A stretch of 64,000 nucleotides of DNA from Acidulodesulfobacterium sp021802425. Its GTDB lineage: Bacteria > SZUA-79 > Acidulodesulfobacterales > Acidulodesulfobacteraceae. The stretch spans positions 124,001 through 188,000 of the forward strand of contig JAJZXJ010000001.1 of NCBI GenBank assembly GCA_021802425.1, read 5' to 3'. The position numbers and the translations under genes were made by a program. The notes below the pieces were generated by a model. That model did not search any database and was not told where the DNA came from. It was given only the letters and a program-made list of their open reading frames with translations. Every line of letters begins with the position of its first letter. The stretch's first letter is position 1. Below, in pieces: positions 53,394-61,608 of this stretch.

Positions 53394-54104
53394 ATGAACA
53401 ACACCATCCAACTTATCGTAATTGCAATAATTCCAGTTTTATTTGCAATAATATTGCACGAAGTCTCACACGGCTATGTAGCTCATATCTTCGGCGACGA
53501 CACCGCAAAGAATGCCGGCAGGTTAACTCTTAATCCCATAAAACATATAGACCCTTTTGGGACAATTTTACTTCCTTTGCTTTTGATTCTTTTGGGTTCG
53601 CCTTTTCTCTTCGGTTATGCAAAACCGGTTCCCGTAAATTTTAACGGTCTTAAAAACCCTAAAAGGGATACCGGATTTGTGGCAGCTGCCGGCCCTGTAA
53701 CAAACTTTTTACTTGCGCTAATCTCATTTATATTCTTAAAAATAATTCTCGCAAATTTCCCTATAATGAATATTTACCTCGCTTATTTTATAAGCCATCT
53801 TAAATTCCAGGCAGTAACCGGAGGGGTATTTTTTAAATTTTTCATCTATCCGGTAACATTTATGCTTTTCATCGGTATAATGATAAACCTTGTCCTGGGA
53901 GTATTTAATCTGATACCGATTCCGCCGTTGGACGGCGGAAGAGTTGCGGTCAGCATCCTGCCCGCGCCGTTTTCGGATTATTTAAGCAGGCTCGAACCGT
54001 TCGGAATATTCATAATCCTTATATTATTGCTGATAAATCCAGGGAACTTTTTGGGTGTTTTATTTAATTTTATCGTAAATAATATAGTTTTAAGAAATTT
54101 ATAA
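53394..54104 (+). CDS. M50-family (site-2 type) membrane metalloprotease
   Basis: 236 residues. The zinc motif is HEVSH (a variant of HExxH) in ILHEVSHGYVAHIFGDDTA, and the third ligand region is NLIPIPPLDGGRV. About five membrane helices. This is the small YwhC-type branch without a PDZ domain. The pairing with scpA downstream is common in bacterial genomes. Confidence 0.92.
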   Translation: MNNTIQLIVIAIIPVLFAIILHEVSHGYVAHIFGDDTAKNAGRLTLNPIKHIDPFGTILLPLLLILLGSPFLFGYAKPVPVNFNGLKNPKRDTGFVAAAGPVTNFLLALISFIFLKIILANFPIMNIYLAYFISHLKFQAVTGGVFFKFFIYPVTFMLFIGIMINLVLGVFNLIPIPPLDGGRVAVSILPAPFSDYLSRLEPFGIFIILILLLINPGNFLGVLFNFIVNNIVLRNL

Positions 54105-54144
54105 TATATATAACATGATATAAATTAAAAAATTAAAGCCGCAT

Positions 54145-54996
54145 ATGTCATCACCGGGTACCTCCCCCGCAACCCAAAGCAGTAATGTTAATTTAAATAA
54201 TGTAAGTCTTCAGGCTTACGACGGCCCGCTAGATTTGCTGTTATCCCTTATAAAAAAAAATAAAATAAACATTTACGACATTCCTATCGCCTCCATTACC
54301 GATCAATATCTAAATACGATAGGACTTAATGAGGATATGCTGGCCGCTTCTTTGCTGAGTTTTAATCTGGATTCAAGCGGAGATTTTATCGTTATGGCTG
54401 CTCAGCTTATATATATTAAATCACTAATGCTTTTACCGTCTTATTACGACAAAGAGGAAAATGCGGCGGAAGGCGAAGTCATAGACCCTAGAACCGAACT
54501 TGCCGATATGCTCATAGAGTATCAAAAGGTTAAAGAAGTTGCCTCCTTTTTGGATAACAGGCCTATTTTGGGCCGCGATGTGTTTGAAATTAATATATTT
54601 CGTAAAGATAAGCCATCTGAAGCAGAACAGGAAAAATCAAAAGAAATCCTTTTCGAGGCAAACATTTTCATTCTTTCCGAATATTTCTATTATAAAATGA
54701 CCGAGGCTAAAAAAAGGATAAATACATACGAGGTAGCAAAAGAACGCTTTTCCATTAAAGATAAAATTATCGAGATAATGGAAAAATTCAGCATAGCCGA
54801 AAGAATTATATTTTCGGGGCTTATGAAAGAAGCCGCCTCCAAGGATGAGCTATTTACCTATTTTCTGGCTCTCCTCGAGATGTCAAGATTGATTTTAATA
54901 AATTTAGACCAGATGCAGCCGTTTGGCGAAATATATATATCTCCCGTTGCGGGCGGCGTTTTAAATTATAAGCCGAAAATTATTAACATAATGTAA
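54145..54996 (+). CDS. scpA: Segregation and condensation protein ScpA
   Basis: 283 residues. Kleisin features: YDGPLDLLLSLIKKNKINIYDIPI at the N-terminus, AAQLIYIKSLMLLPSY, and a C-terminal winged-helix region (LFTYFLALLEMSRLILI). ScpA bridges SMC head domains in the bacterial condensin complex together with ScpB. The usual scpB neighbour is missing: the next gene is rluB, on the opposite strand, 18 bases away. Confidence 0.93.
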   Translation: MSSPGTSPATQSSNVNLNNVSLQAYDGPLDLLLSLIKKNKINIYDIPIASITDQYLNTIGLNEDMLAASLLSFNLDSSGDFIVMAAQLIYIKSLMLLPSYYDKEENAAEGEVIDPRTELADMLIEYQKVKEVASFLDNRPILGRDVFEINIFRKDKPSEAEQEKSKEILFEANIFILSEYFYYKMTEAKKRINTYEVAKERFSIKDKIIEIMEKFSIAERIIFSGLMKEAASKDELFTYFLALLEMSRLILINLDQMQPFGEIYISPVAGGVLNYKPKIINIM

Positions 54997-55014
54997 TTAT
55001 TAGCCGTAATGTAA

Positions 55015-55797
55015 TTACTCATTAATTTTCTTTTTAAATATCAGCTCGGCAACCTTTTTATTTAATATCCTGTACTGGCCCGACGGTAAATCCCCGATAT
55101 AAAGTCCTCCTATAGCAACCCTTTTAAGCGTTATGATTTTAAGGTTGAAAAACTCTAAAAGTCTCCTTATCTCCCTATTCTTCCCATGATTTAAATCTAT
55201 GGATAAAATAAATTTTACAGGTTTTTTACTTATAACTCTGACATTTTGAGGCTTCATTAAGCCTGTTTCTTCAAGATTTATTCCCTTTTTTATCTTTTTT
55301 AGAAGTTCATCCGTAAGTTCGCCCTTTACCTCGACTATATAAGATTTAACGACATTAAATTTGGGATGGGTTGCCTTATATGTAAAATCACCGTCGTTGG
55401 TTAGTAAAAGTAAGCCCTCGCTCATAAAATCAAGCCTGCCTACAGGGAAAATATGTTTATGACTTAAAGTTTCCTTTTTAATCAATTCCATTACCGTTTT
55501 AAAACCGGACTCGGATTTTACGGCTGTAATATAGCCCTGCGGCTTGTTTAACATTATGTAAACAGGAGGTTCCATTTTATAAACGATTTTTTTTCCGTCA
55601 AAGCTTACCTCGTCGCCGGTATTTACAAATGTTGCGAGATTTTTAACGCTTTTACCGTTTATAATGACCCTGCCTTCTTTTATTATAGCGTCCGCTTCCC
55701 TTCTTGAAACGCCGGTTCTTGCGGCAAGAAATTTATTTAATCTTAAATCTTGCGTCAAACCGGATTTTTTTGCGGCTTTAGGCTTTTTTTCTATCAA
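55015..55797 (-). CDS. rluB: 23S rRNA pseudouridine synthase of the RluB/RsuA family
   Basis: 260 residues. An N-terminal S4 domain (LNKFLAARTGVSRREADAIIKEGRV) precedes the catalytic domain, with the catalytic Asp in GRLDFMSEGLLLLTNDG and NLKIITLKRVAIGG near the end. RluB modifies U2605 of 23S rRNA; RsuA/RluE/RluF cannot be excluded. It overlaps thiG by 4 bases (ATGA) and is thus the last gene of the thiazole operon. Confidence 0.88.
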   Translation of the reverse strand: MIEKKPKAAKKSGLTQDLRLNKFLAARTGVSRREADAIIKEGRVIINGKSVKNLATFVNTGDEVSFDGKKIVYKMEPPVYIMLNKPQGYITAVKSESGFKTVMELIKKETLSHKHIFPVGRLDFMSEGLLLLTNDGDFTYKATHPKFNVVKSYIVEVKGELTDELLKKIKKGINLEETGLMKPQNVRVISKKPVKFILSIDLNHGKNREIRRLLEFFNLKIITLKRVAIGGLYIGDLPSGQYRILNKKVAELIFKKKINE

Positions 55798-56603
55798 AAT
55801 ACGATTCCCTCCATTTGCGTTGAGGCTTGCGCATAAAGTTTCATAGGAATGCGTCCGGATAAATACGCAAGCCTGCCCGCTTCTACCCCTTGCTTCATTG
55901 CAAGCGCCATTTTTACGGGATTATTCGCCCCGGCTATTGCCGTATTAATAAGAATCCCGTCAACGCCGAGTTCCATCGTCTTGCAGGCATCGGACGCCGT
56001 CCCGACCCCTGCATCCACTATGACCGGCACGGAAACCGTTTCTTTTATTATTTTGATATTATAAGGGTTTCTAATTCCTAAACCGGAACCGATAGGCGAA
56101 GCAAGCGGCATAACGACCGGACACCCCGCATCCTCGAGTTTTTTAGCCAAAACAGGATCGTCCATCATATACGGCATAACCGTAAAACCCTCTTTTACCA
56201 ATATTTTTGCGGCCTTAATTAACTCCTCGTTATCGGGATAAAGAGTTTTTGCATCGCCGATGACTTCAAGTTTTACCATGTCTGTCTTGAAAACATCGAG
56301 TTCTCTCGTAAGCCTGAGTGTGTTGACGGCATCCTCTGCGGTATAACACCCTGCCGTGTTCGGCAAAAGCGTAAACCTGTCCAGGTCTATATACGACAGC
56401 ATATTGTCTTTTGCGTTGAAATCTATCCTCCTGACCGCCACCGTTATAATCTCGGCGCCGGAGGCAACCGCGGAGTCTTTCATAGTTTGAAAATCGGGAT
56501 ACTTCCCCGTTCCGACTATGAGCCGAGATTTAAATGTATATTTTCCAATTTTTAAACCGTCATCCTGCGGCATTTCATCATCCTCTTTTATTGCGCTATT
56601 CAT
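55794..56603 (-). CDS. thiG: Thiazole synthase ThiG
   Basis: 269 residues. Family segments: SRLIVGTGKYPDFQTMKDS, LLPNTAGCYTAEDAVNTLRL, the Lys of VKLEVIGD that forms the imine with deoxyxylulose phosphate, and ASPIGSGLGIRNPYNI plus IVDAGVGTASDA. It joins deoxyxylulose phosphate, ThiS thiocarboxylate and dehydroglycine (or glycine imine) into the thiamin thiazole. A ribosome site GGAGGT seven bases upstream fixes the start. Confidence 0.97.
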   Translation of the reverse strand: MNSAIKEDDEMPQDDGLKIGKYTFKSRLIVGTGKYPDFQTMKDSAVASGAEIITVAVRRIDFNAKDNMLSYIDLDRFTLLPNTAGCYTAEDAVNTLRLTRELDVFKTDMVKLEVIGDAKTLYPDNEELIKAAKILVKEGFTVMPYMMDDPVLAKKLEDAGCPVVMPLASPIGSGLGIRNPYNIKIIKETVSVPVIVDAGVGTASDACKTMELGVDGILINTAIAGANNPVKMALAMKQGVEAGRLAYLSGRIPMKLYAQASTQMEGIVF

Positions 56604-56629
56604 TTATATACCTCCGTTCTTAATTAAAT

Positions 56630-56648
56630 TGCCGGTATTAATCCGGCA
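56630..56648 (-). other. Hairpin between thiS and thiG
   Basis: TGCCGG-N7-CCGGCA, a perfect 6-base stem in the 102-base gap. No T-run, so it is probably a processing or mRNA-stability element rather than a terminator. Confidence 0.5.
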
Positions 56649-56705
56649 TTAGCTTATGCAAATTTAATTTGTTATGTATTCCGATATTTTTTAATATTTT
56701 GTATT

Positions 56706-56906
56706 CTAACCGCCGGGCGCAATAGTTACCAAATCGACTTTATCGTTTTCGTTTAAAAGGAATTCCCTATAACCGCTCTTCGAAACTATTGTTTTGTTTA
56801 CGGCGACAGCCGTACTTTTTATATCTAATTTAAGCTCGTCTATCAAATTTTGAACCGTTATGCCGTCAGAAACATCAAATTCTTTACCGTTAATATCTAT
56901 TTTCAT
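56706..56906 (-). CDS. thiS: Sulfur-carrier protein ThiS
   Basis: 66 residues from the ATG at 56906 (an earlier ATG at 56918 adds four). Starts MKIDINGKEFDV and ends in the required Gly-Gly (TIAPGG), the site of thiocarboxylation. Ubiquitin-like length. The first 17 bases overlap the end of the CofH-like gene, so the two are probably translationally coupled. Confidence 0.93.
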   Translation of the reverse strand: MKIDINGKEFDVSDGITVQNLIDELKLDIKSTAVAVNKTIVSKSGYREFLLNENDKVDLVTIAPGG

Positions 56907-57993
56907 AAGTTTTTTCATAAATAGGGTTATATAATGTATCTCTCCTGACAGGAAACTTGCCGGATTTTTTTATCAAACTTACGATTTCGTCTTCCGGTAA
57001 ATATTCGCCGAATTCCCCTCCTGCGCTTTTGGTGATATTTTCTTCCATTAAAGTTCCCCCAAAATCGTTAACGCCGCATTCAAGAGATTTTAAAGCGGCG
57101 GGAATGCCGATTTTAGGCCAGCTTGTCTGAATATTTTTGAAATTATCTAAGTAAAGCCTTAAAATGGCATAAAACTTAAATATTTTATCCTGCATCAATG
57201 TTGAATCCACCTTTTTTCTAAGAGATGTTTTGTATGAAATAAACGGTAATGTAATAAACTCCGTAAACCCGTTTGTTTCATCCTGAATTTGCCTTATTAA
57301 GCTTAAATGATAAACTATATCGAGGTTTGACTCGATATGGCCGAAAAGAATAGTAGCTGAGGTTTTAACGCCGCTTTTATGCGCCGCTTTTATAATTTCG
57401 ACCCAAATATCCGTGTTTATCTTTTCGGGGCAAATCTTGCTTCTTGTTTCTTTCGCCAGAATCTCCGCCGCAGTTCCGGGCATTGAATTAAGTCCCGTAT
57501 CGGCTAATTTTAAAATAACATCCTCATAAGATTTATTCGTTGCCTTCGAAAGCTCGTAAATTTCCTGCGGCGAAAATGCGTGAATATGCAAATCGGGAAA
57601 ATTATCCCTGACGGTCTTAATCAGGCTAAAATAATAATCGGGCTTTAATTCCGGATTTATTCCGCCCGTTACGCATATTTCATCTATGCCTATCTTTTTA
57701 CCTTCCGAAATTTTTTCGAGTATTTTATCGTAATCAAGCAAAAACGAGTCTTTTGATTTTTTCGTCCTTTTATAGCCGCAAAACCTGCAGTTTAAACCGC
57801 AGATGTTTGTAAAGTTAATGTTTCTATTGACGACAAATGATACCGTATTGGAATTAATTTTTTGGTTTTTTATGCCGGCGATGCGGATAATATCCTGCCC
57901 CTTCTCTTTTTCTTCCAATAGGCAAAGAAGTTCCTCGTCATTGATTCTTTCAAAAGATAAAGCCTTTTCAAGTATGGAATTTAATTCAGTCAT
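56890..57993 (-). CDS. CofH-like radical SAM enzyme heading the TPP-riboswitch thiazole operon
   Basis: About 367 residues. Radical SAM motif Cys65-x3-Cys69-x2-Cys72 (CGLNCRFC) preceded by VVNRNINFTNI. Further segments CVTGGINPELKPDYYFSLI, HIHAFSPQEIYEL and FTEFITLPFIS match CofH, the tyrosine-using half of F0 synthase, rather than MqnC, MqnE or ThiH. No cofG or F420 gene is near. Instead thiS and thiG follow directly and a TPP riboswitch precedes it. ThiH and CofH both cleave tyrosine at C-alpha/C-beta, so a thiazole role supplying dehydroglycine is proposed (inference). Start could also be 58008 or a TTG at 58014; no clear ribosome site. Confidence 0.8.
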   Translation of the reverse strand: MTELNSILEKALSFERINDEELLCLLEEKEKGQDIIRIAGIKNQKINSNTVSFVVNRNINFTNICGLNCRFCGYKRTKKSKDSFLLDYDKILEKISEGKKIGIDEICVTGGINPELKPDYYFSLIKTVRDNFPDLHIHAFSPQEIYELSKATNKSYEDVILKLADTGLNSMPGTAAEILAKETRSKICPEKINTDIWVEIIKAAHKSGVKTSATILFGHIESNLDIVYHLSLIRQIQDETNGFTEFITLPFISYKTSLRKKVDSTLMQDKIFKFYAILRLYLDNFKNIQTSWPKIGIPAALKSLECGVNDFGGTLMEENITKSAGGEFGEYLPEDEIVSLIKKSGKFPVRRDTLYNPIYEKTYENRY

Positions 57994-58082
57994 ACATTTA
58001 TAGCGCATAGCCAAAGACTACGCTTTATTATCAAATTATTTAATAAAATATTTTAGGAGCATAGCTTAGCAGCAAAGGAAAG

Positions 58083-58110
58083 AAAAAAACGGGCAGTCTT
58101 AAACTGCGCC
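58083..58110 (-). terminator. Riboswitch-controlled intrinsic terminator
   Basis: On the minus strand GGCGCAGT and ACTGCCC form a stem with one bulge, followed by GTTTTTTT. It lies ~40 bases after the TPP aptamer and ~90 bases before the first gene, as expected for an expression platform. Confidence 0.8.
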
Positions 58111-58149
58111 AATGGCGGTTTATACGCTAATAATATCTTAATTTTAACG

Positions 58150-58285
58150 CTTTCTTGCTTCCCTACGCCGGCATTATCCGTATTCAGGTTCAAAGGGTTG
58201 CGAGTTAAAGGCTTGTATGTTATTTAATCTAATCAAACCTGCCGCAACTCGACTCTCAGCCAAATTATTAACGGCACCCCTACTT
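58150..58285 (-). ncRNA. TPP riboswitch (THI element)
   Basis: On the minus strand AGGGGTGCC (58273-58281), the conserved CTGAGA (58254-58259), ACCCTTTGAACCTGA (58184-58198) and GGATAATGCCGGCGTAGGGAA (58159-58179) appear in the right order. The P3 stem is extended by about 50 bases. Binding of thiamin pyrophosphate should fold the aptamer and favour the downstream terminator, turning off the operon. Confidence 0.97.
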
Positions 58286-58322
58286 TCAACATCGTTTAAA
58301 TCTACTTATTTTATTTATATAT

Positions 58323-58351
58323 ATTATAACCTATTTAATAACTCCAATCAA
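58323..58351 (-). promoter_or_regulatory. Sigma-70 promoter of the thiazole operon
   Basis: Minus-strand TTGATT, 17 bases, TATAAT. It overlaps the last codons of the upstream gene and should start transcription ~30 bases before the riboswitch aptamer, so the operon does not depend on readthrough from the secretion-like cluster. Confidence 0.8.
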
Positions 58352-59089
58352 GAAATTCTTATGTTTGTTATTATATACTTTTACGCATGCAACCCTTACG
58401 GTTAAAATATCATTTTTCGCCGTTAAAGGAACAAAGTAGTATTCCAAAAAGACCGATTTTTTAATATGCCCAAAGGTACCTGTCCTTTTATTAATGAAAC
58501 TTTCGGCATCATTTTCGGGCATGGTTAAAAAATTAAAATCCCCCGCATTTTTATGGACAACGGTTAAATTGTGAAACAGGTAATAGATGTTGCCGTGCTT
58601 GATTTTGATAAAATTAATATTCCTGCGGGTTTTCATTCTATTTTCTATAGTCCTGTCAGACCTGTAATATGCCAGATAAAACCCATGCTTTTTAAAATTA
58701 TAACTGCTGATGTCCGCCCTGATATATTCTTTAAAATATTTTACCGAACCTACAAACTTCATTAACTTTTCTAATTTTTGTTTATCCTCATAAAAAAGTT
58801 TTTTCCATAAAAACGAATTATATCTATCATGCATATATTGAGCAGGATTGACAATCTTTATGTATGTCGTAATATCCTCTTTATTAACCGGCCGGTTTGC
58901 GGCTTTTAAATATAGAGCGTAAATAATCGGATCTGAGGCGTAAACGCCATGGCAGACTCCGGCGCCTGTACCGGCAAAAGCCCTGCTGCCGAATACCGTA
59001 TTTAAAATCGAAACATTCAAAACAACCGTCAAGAATAAAAAAACCGTCCAAAATATCCTTTCCCTCGTTCTGCCGATTTTTCCTTTCAT
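58331..59089 (-). CDS. Exported protein of unknown function next to T4SS-like genes
   Basis: 252 residues. An N-terminal hydrophobic segment (about 13-30) with a small-residue stretch after it suggests a signal peptide. The rest is rich in Tyr, Lys and Asn, with ADISSYNFKKHGFYLAYY in the middle and a beta-rich C-terminus. I do not recognise a family. It is the last gene of the minus-strand T4SS-like series, 163 bases after the transglycosylase, and its 3' end contains the promoter of the thiamin operon. Confidence 0.7.
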   Translation of the reverse strand: MKGKIGRTRERIFWTVFLFLTVVLNVSILNTVFGSRAFAGTGAGVCHGVYASDPIIYALYLKAANRPVNKEDITTYIKIVNPAQYMHDRYNSFLWKKLFYEDKQKLEKLMKFVGSVKYFKEYIRADISSYNFKKHGFYLAYYRSDRTIENRMKTRRNINFIKIKHGNIYYLFHNLTVVHKNAGDFNFLTMPENDAESFINKRTGTFGHIKKSVFLEYYFVPLTAKNDILTVRVACVKVYNNKHKNFLIGVIK

Positions 59090-59252
59090 ACCCGCATCCC
59101 CCTCTTATAATATAATTTAAAAGTATCGTTATCGTAAGGCATAAATTAATTATTTTTAGTTAATTTTAATAAAATAGTCAAACCTTGTCAAATTTAATAT
59201 TTTTACTACATCATAACATATTTTTTAAGCAATTTTATTTGCTTTCCATTTT

Positions 59253-59813
59253 TCAATGTTTTAATAATTTTCTGTAATAATCGTAATATTTATAAACCCT
59301 CATTATATATATTTCCGTTTGTCTGTAAGGCGGAATAATAAATTCTCTGCGGTTTTTTGCATATATTATTTTAACGGAATCAGGACCTGCGTTATAGCAT
59401 GCTAAAGCAGGAACTGGTTTATAACCGAACATTGTCAGGCAATAGCGCAAATATTTGGCGCCGGCAATTATGTTTATCAAAGGATTAAAGGCATTTAAAT
59501 TCATGGTTTTTGCGGTTTCCGGCATAACCTGCATAAGCCCTACCGCCCCCTTAGGGCTTACAGCGTCAATGTTAAAATTGCTTTCCGCCCTTATCACCGC
59601 AATAAGAAATGGAACGGGTATTTTGTATTTATTCGATGCAAACATTATTGTTTTGTCAAATAACTTATAAGAAAATTTATATCCTTTTTGGGAAAACCCA
59701 AACCCAAAGGAAGCATAAGCCCGCAATATACAGTTTAAAAAAATAGTAAACCAAAGCAATGCCGTAAATATCGATTTTTTTTCTAAAAAAAATCTAATTT
59801 TAAAATTTTCCAT
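59253..59813 (-). CDS. Lytic transglycosylase (VirB1/SLT type)
   Basis: 186 residues. Signal-like hydrophobic N-terminus, then an SLT domain with catalytic Glu77 in IRAESNFN, GAVGLMQVMPETAKT and ALACYNAGPDSVK. Short SLT proteins encoded among type IV secretion genes are VirB1-like and open the wall for the apparatus. It is distinct from the FlgJ-linked SLT domain elsewhere in the window. Confidence 0.9.
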   Translation of the reverse strand: MENFKIRFFLEKKSIFTALLWFTIFLNCILRAYASFGFGFSQKGYKFSYKLFDKTIMFASNKYKIPVPFLIAVIRAESNFNIDAVSPKGAVGLMQVMPETAKTMNLNAFNPLINIIAGAKYLRYCLTMFGYKPVPALACYNAGPDSVKIIYAKNRREFIIPPYRQTEIYIMRVYKYYDYYRKLLKH

Positions 59814-59831
59814 CGGGCGTTTAACGCAAGG

Positions 59832-60521
59832 TTAAAATTTATAAGCTAATTTATCAAGTTTATTATTACTGCCGTCGTAATAATTTATGTAAGCGGCAAA
59901 CCTTATTTTCGATAAATCCTTCCGCGCCAAAAATATCGTTTCGCAGGTAATTTTCTTTAAACCGCCCAAGGACGTTTTATATTTCAGATTTGATTTAAAA
60001 GGCAATCCTATGACCCCGCTTTTGGATTTTTTAAATAATTCTATTCGACAGTTAACTGTTTTATCCGATAAATTTATTATGGAAAAATTTATTAATTCAA
60101 AAATTCCTTCTATTTGAACCGATTGAATCGTTAATTCAAATTTTCCATTTTGACTTTTAATTATTTTACCGATGCTTATTTTGTAACTATTCAACATTTT
60201 ATGTTTTTTTAAAGATATGTTTGAATTTGAAATAAATGCGGGATAAAGCAAAGGTTTTAATTTTACGGAATGTTTATTTTGATTTTTTTTATTTTCCCCG
60301 CTTAATATATTTTTGATTTCATTACCTGGTATATTGTTTAATTTCAAAGAATCTCTCAAAACCTCTTTTTTCAATTTATCCGCGCCGTTGTAATGCCTTA
60401 AGCCAAAACTAGGAGGATTTTGAGCGCACCCGGACAGCAGGCAAATAATTAATATATTACTTAATAAATACATTACTAAGTATTTATATTTATAAAGTTT
60501 ATTTAATTTATTATATTTCAT
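59832..60521 (-). CDS. Lipoprotein with a VirB9-like C-terminal domain, T4SS-like cluster
   Basis: 229 residues. A long hydrophobic signal ends in LLSGC (Cys32), so it is a lipoprotein. Residues ~115-229 form a beta-rich domain (FELTIQSVQIEGIFELINFSI, then NLSDKTVNCRIELF). That domain shares a spaced pattern with the end of the neighbouring VirB9-like protein. Lipoproteins of the VirB7/DotD kind interact with VirB9-type proteins, which suits this pair, but the size is larger than VirB7. Confidence 0.65.
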   Translation of the reverse strand: MKYNKLNKLYKYKYLVMYLLSNILIICLLSGCAQNPPSFGLRHYNGADKLKKEVLRDSLKLNNIPGNEIKNILSGENKKNQNKHSVKLKPLLYPAFISNSNISLKKHKMLNSYKISIGKIIKSQNGKFELTIQSVQIEGIFELINFSIINLSDKTVNCRIELFKKSKSGVIGLPFKSNLKYKTSLGGLKKITCETIFLARKDLSKIRFAAYINYYDGSNNKLDKLAYKF

Positions 60522-60549
60522 AATTTATAATTTTTCCGCCCGTCAGTTT

Positions 60550-61542
60550 TTAATTATTTAATATATTATCTATCCTCAACTTAATGAGTTTTCCGTTAAG
60601 AAGGGTATGGATGGATAATCTGAGATTATCTCCCGTTTTAATGCCGGGTTTTTTGAAAATAATCACATTTTTTACGATTTTATAAGGCATGTACTTAGCA
60701 TTATGCGGAACATGGTTTACAATATATATCCCTTTAAAAATATTTGGGTTATAACCGTTGAAAAAACTTCCGCCCTCTTCCCTGTATAGATATATATTCC
60801 TGATAAAAAACGGTTTATTGTTATTATTGGTTATCTGATATTCAAGATAATAAACCCTTTTTATATGGCTTATAGATATAAGGGTTAATGTTATGCCGTC
60901 CTTTCCTGCCGTCTTGTTTATCTTTAATCTATTAACCAAAAGTATTAAATTCATAACATCTTTCTTTTCTTTTTTCAGCTTAAGCCCTTTTTCGTTTAAT
61001 ATTGCAAACTTAGATTTATATTTTTGCAGTAAAGCCGTTTTTAATTTATCGATTTTGCTTTCGATGTAATTAGAGGCAAAGACATTTTTTAATGTATTTG
61101 CGAGGTTAAGATTGTATGTAACGAGTTTAGCGTTTTTTATTCTTAAAAGTATATTTATAAGGCCGTATTTGGTAAATATTTCGAGATTGCTTGTCGTGCC
61201 GGCATTATATGTTATAGGTTTAATAAATATCTGTCTTCCCACGACCTGCTCCGAAAATGCTCCCGTATTGCCCATGGCAACATCCAACGGAATTGCCGGA
61301 AGCGTAATTACGCTGACATATCCTAAGGCAGTGTTAAGTTTATATATAACCCCGGATTTTATCTCTAACTTATGTATTAGAAACCTGTTTTTGAAACTGT
61401 ATTTTTTAATATTCGAATAACCCGCGGCGTTTGCAATACCGCTGCCGTGGGTAGAATAATTTAAAATAAACAATGAAAAAAGTGCTAACGCCGTTAAAAA
61501 TAAACCGGTGATTTTAGGTTTTTTATTCCTGTTTTTAACCAT
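60550..61542 (-). CDS. VirB9/TrbG-like outer-membrane complex protein
   Basis: 330 residues with an N-terminal signal/anchor (LFLTALALFSLFILNYS). Residues ~55-145 resemble the VirB9/TrbG N-terminal domain: a GVIYKLNTALGYVSVITLPA strand pair, the GDxx-like MGNTGAF, the IFIKPITYNAGTTSNLEIFT turn and INILLRI. Residues ~215-330 form a second beta domain (ITLTLISISHIKRVYYLEYQI). VirB9 forms the periplasmic part of the type IV core complex. IcmK/DotH or TraK relatives are possible. The family call is by pattern only. Confidence 0.65.
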   Translation of the reverse strand: MVKNRNKKPKITGLFLTALALFSLFILNYSTHGSGIANAAGYSNIKKYSFKNRFLIHKLEIKSGVIYKLNTALGYVSVITLPAIPLDVAMGNTGAFSEQVVGRQIFIKPITYNAGTTSNLEIFTKYGLINILLRIKNAKLVTYNLNLANTLKNVFASNYIESKIDKLKTALLQKYKSKFAILNEKGLKLKKEKKDVMNLILLVNRLKINKTAGKDGITLTLISISHIKRVYYLEYQITNNNNKPFFIRNIYLYREEGGSFFNGYNPNIFKGIYIVNHVPHNAKYMPYKIVKNVIIFKKPGIKTGDNLRLSIHTLLNGKLIKLRIDNILNN

Positions 61543-61608
61543 ATTTACCCCTTTTTACTATTTTTTTATTCCGTTAAGTCAATTTTTATTTCAAACGGGT
61601 TATTAAAA

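Noticed and set aside
56890..58014. F420 (F0 synthase) gene cofH in its usual role
   Set aside because: The domain matches CofH, but there is no cofG, cofC, cofD or cofE nearby and the operon is thiamin-regulated, so the F420 reading is weaker than a thiazole role.
58015..58330. Possible small plus-strand gene in the gap before the thiazole operon
   Set aside because: The open frame at 58217-58405 is fully explained by the TPP riboswitch and the 3' end of the minus-strand gene.
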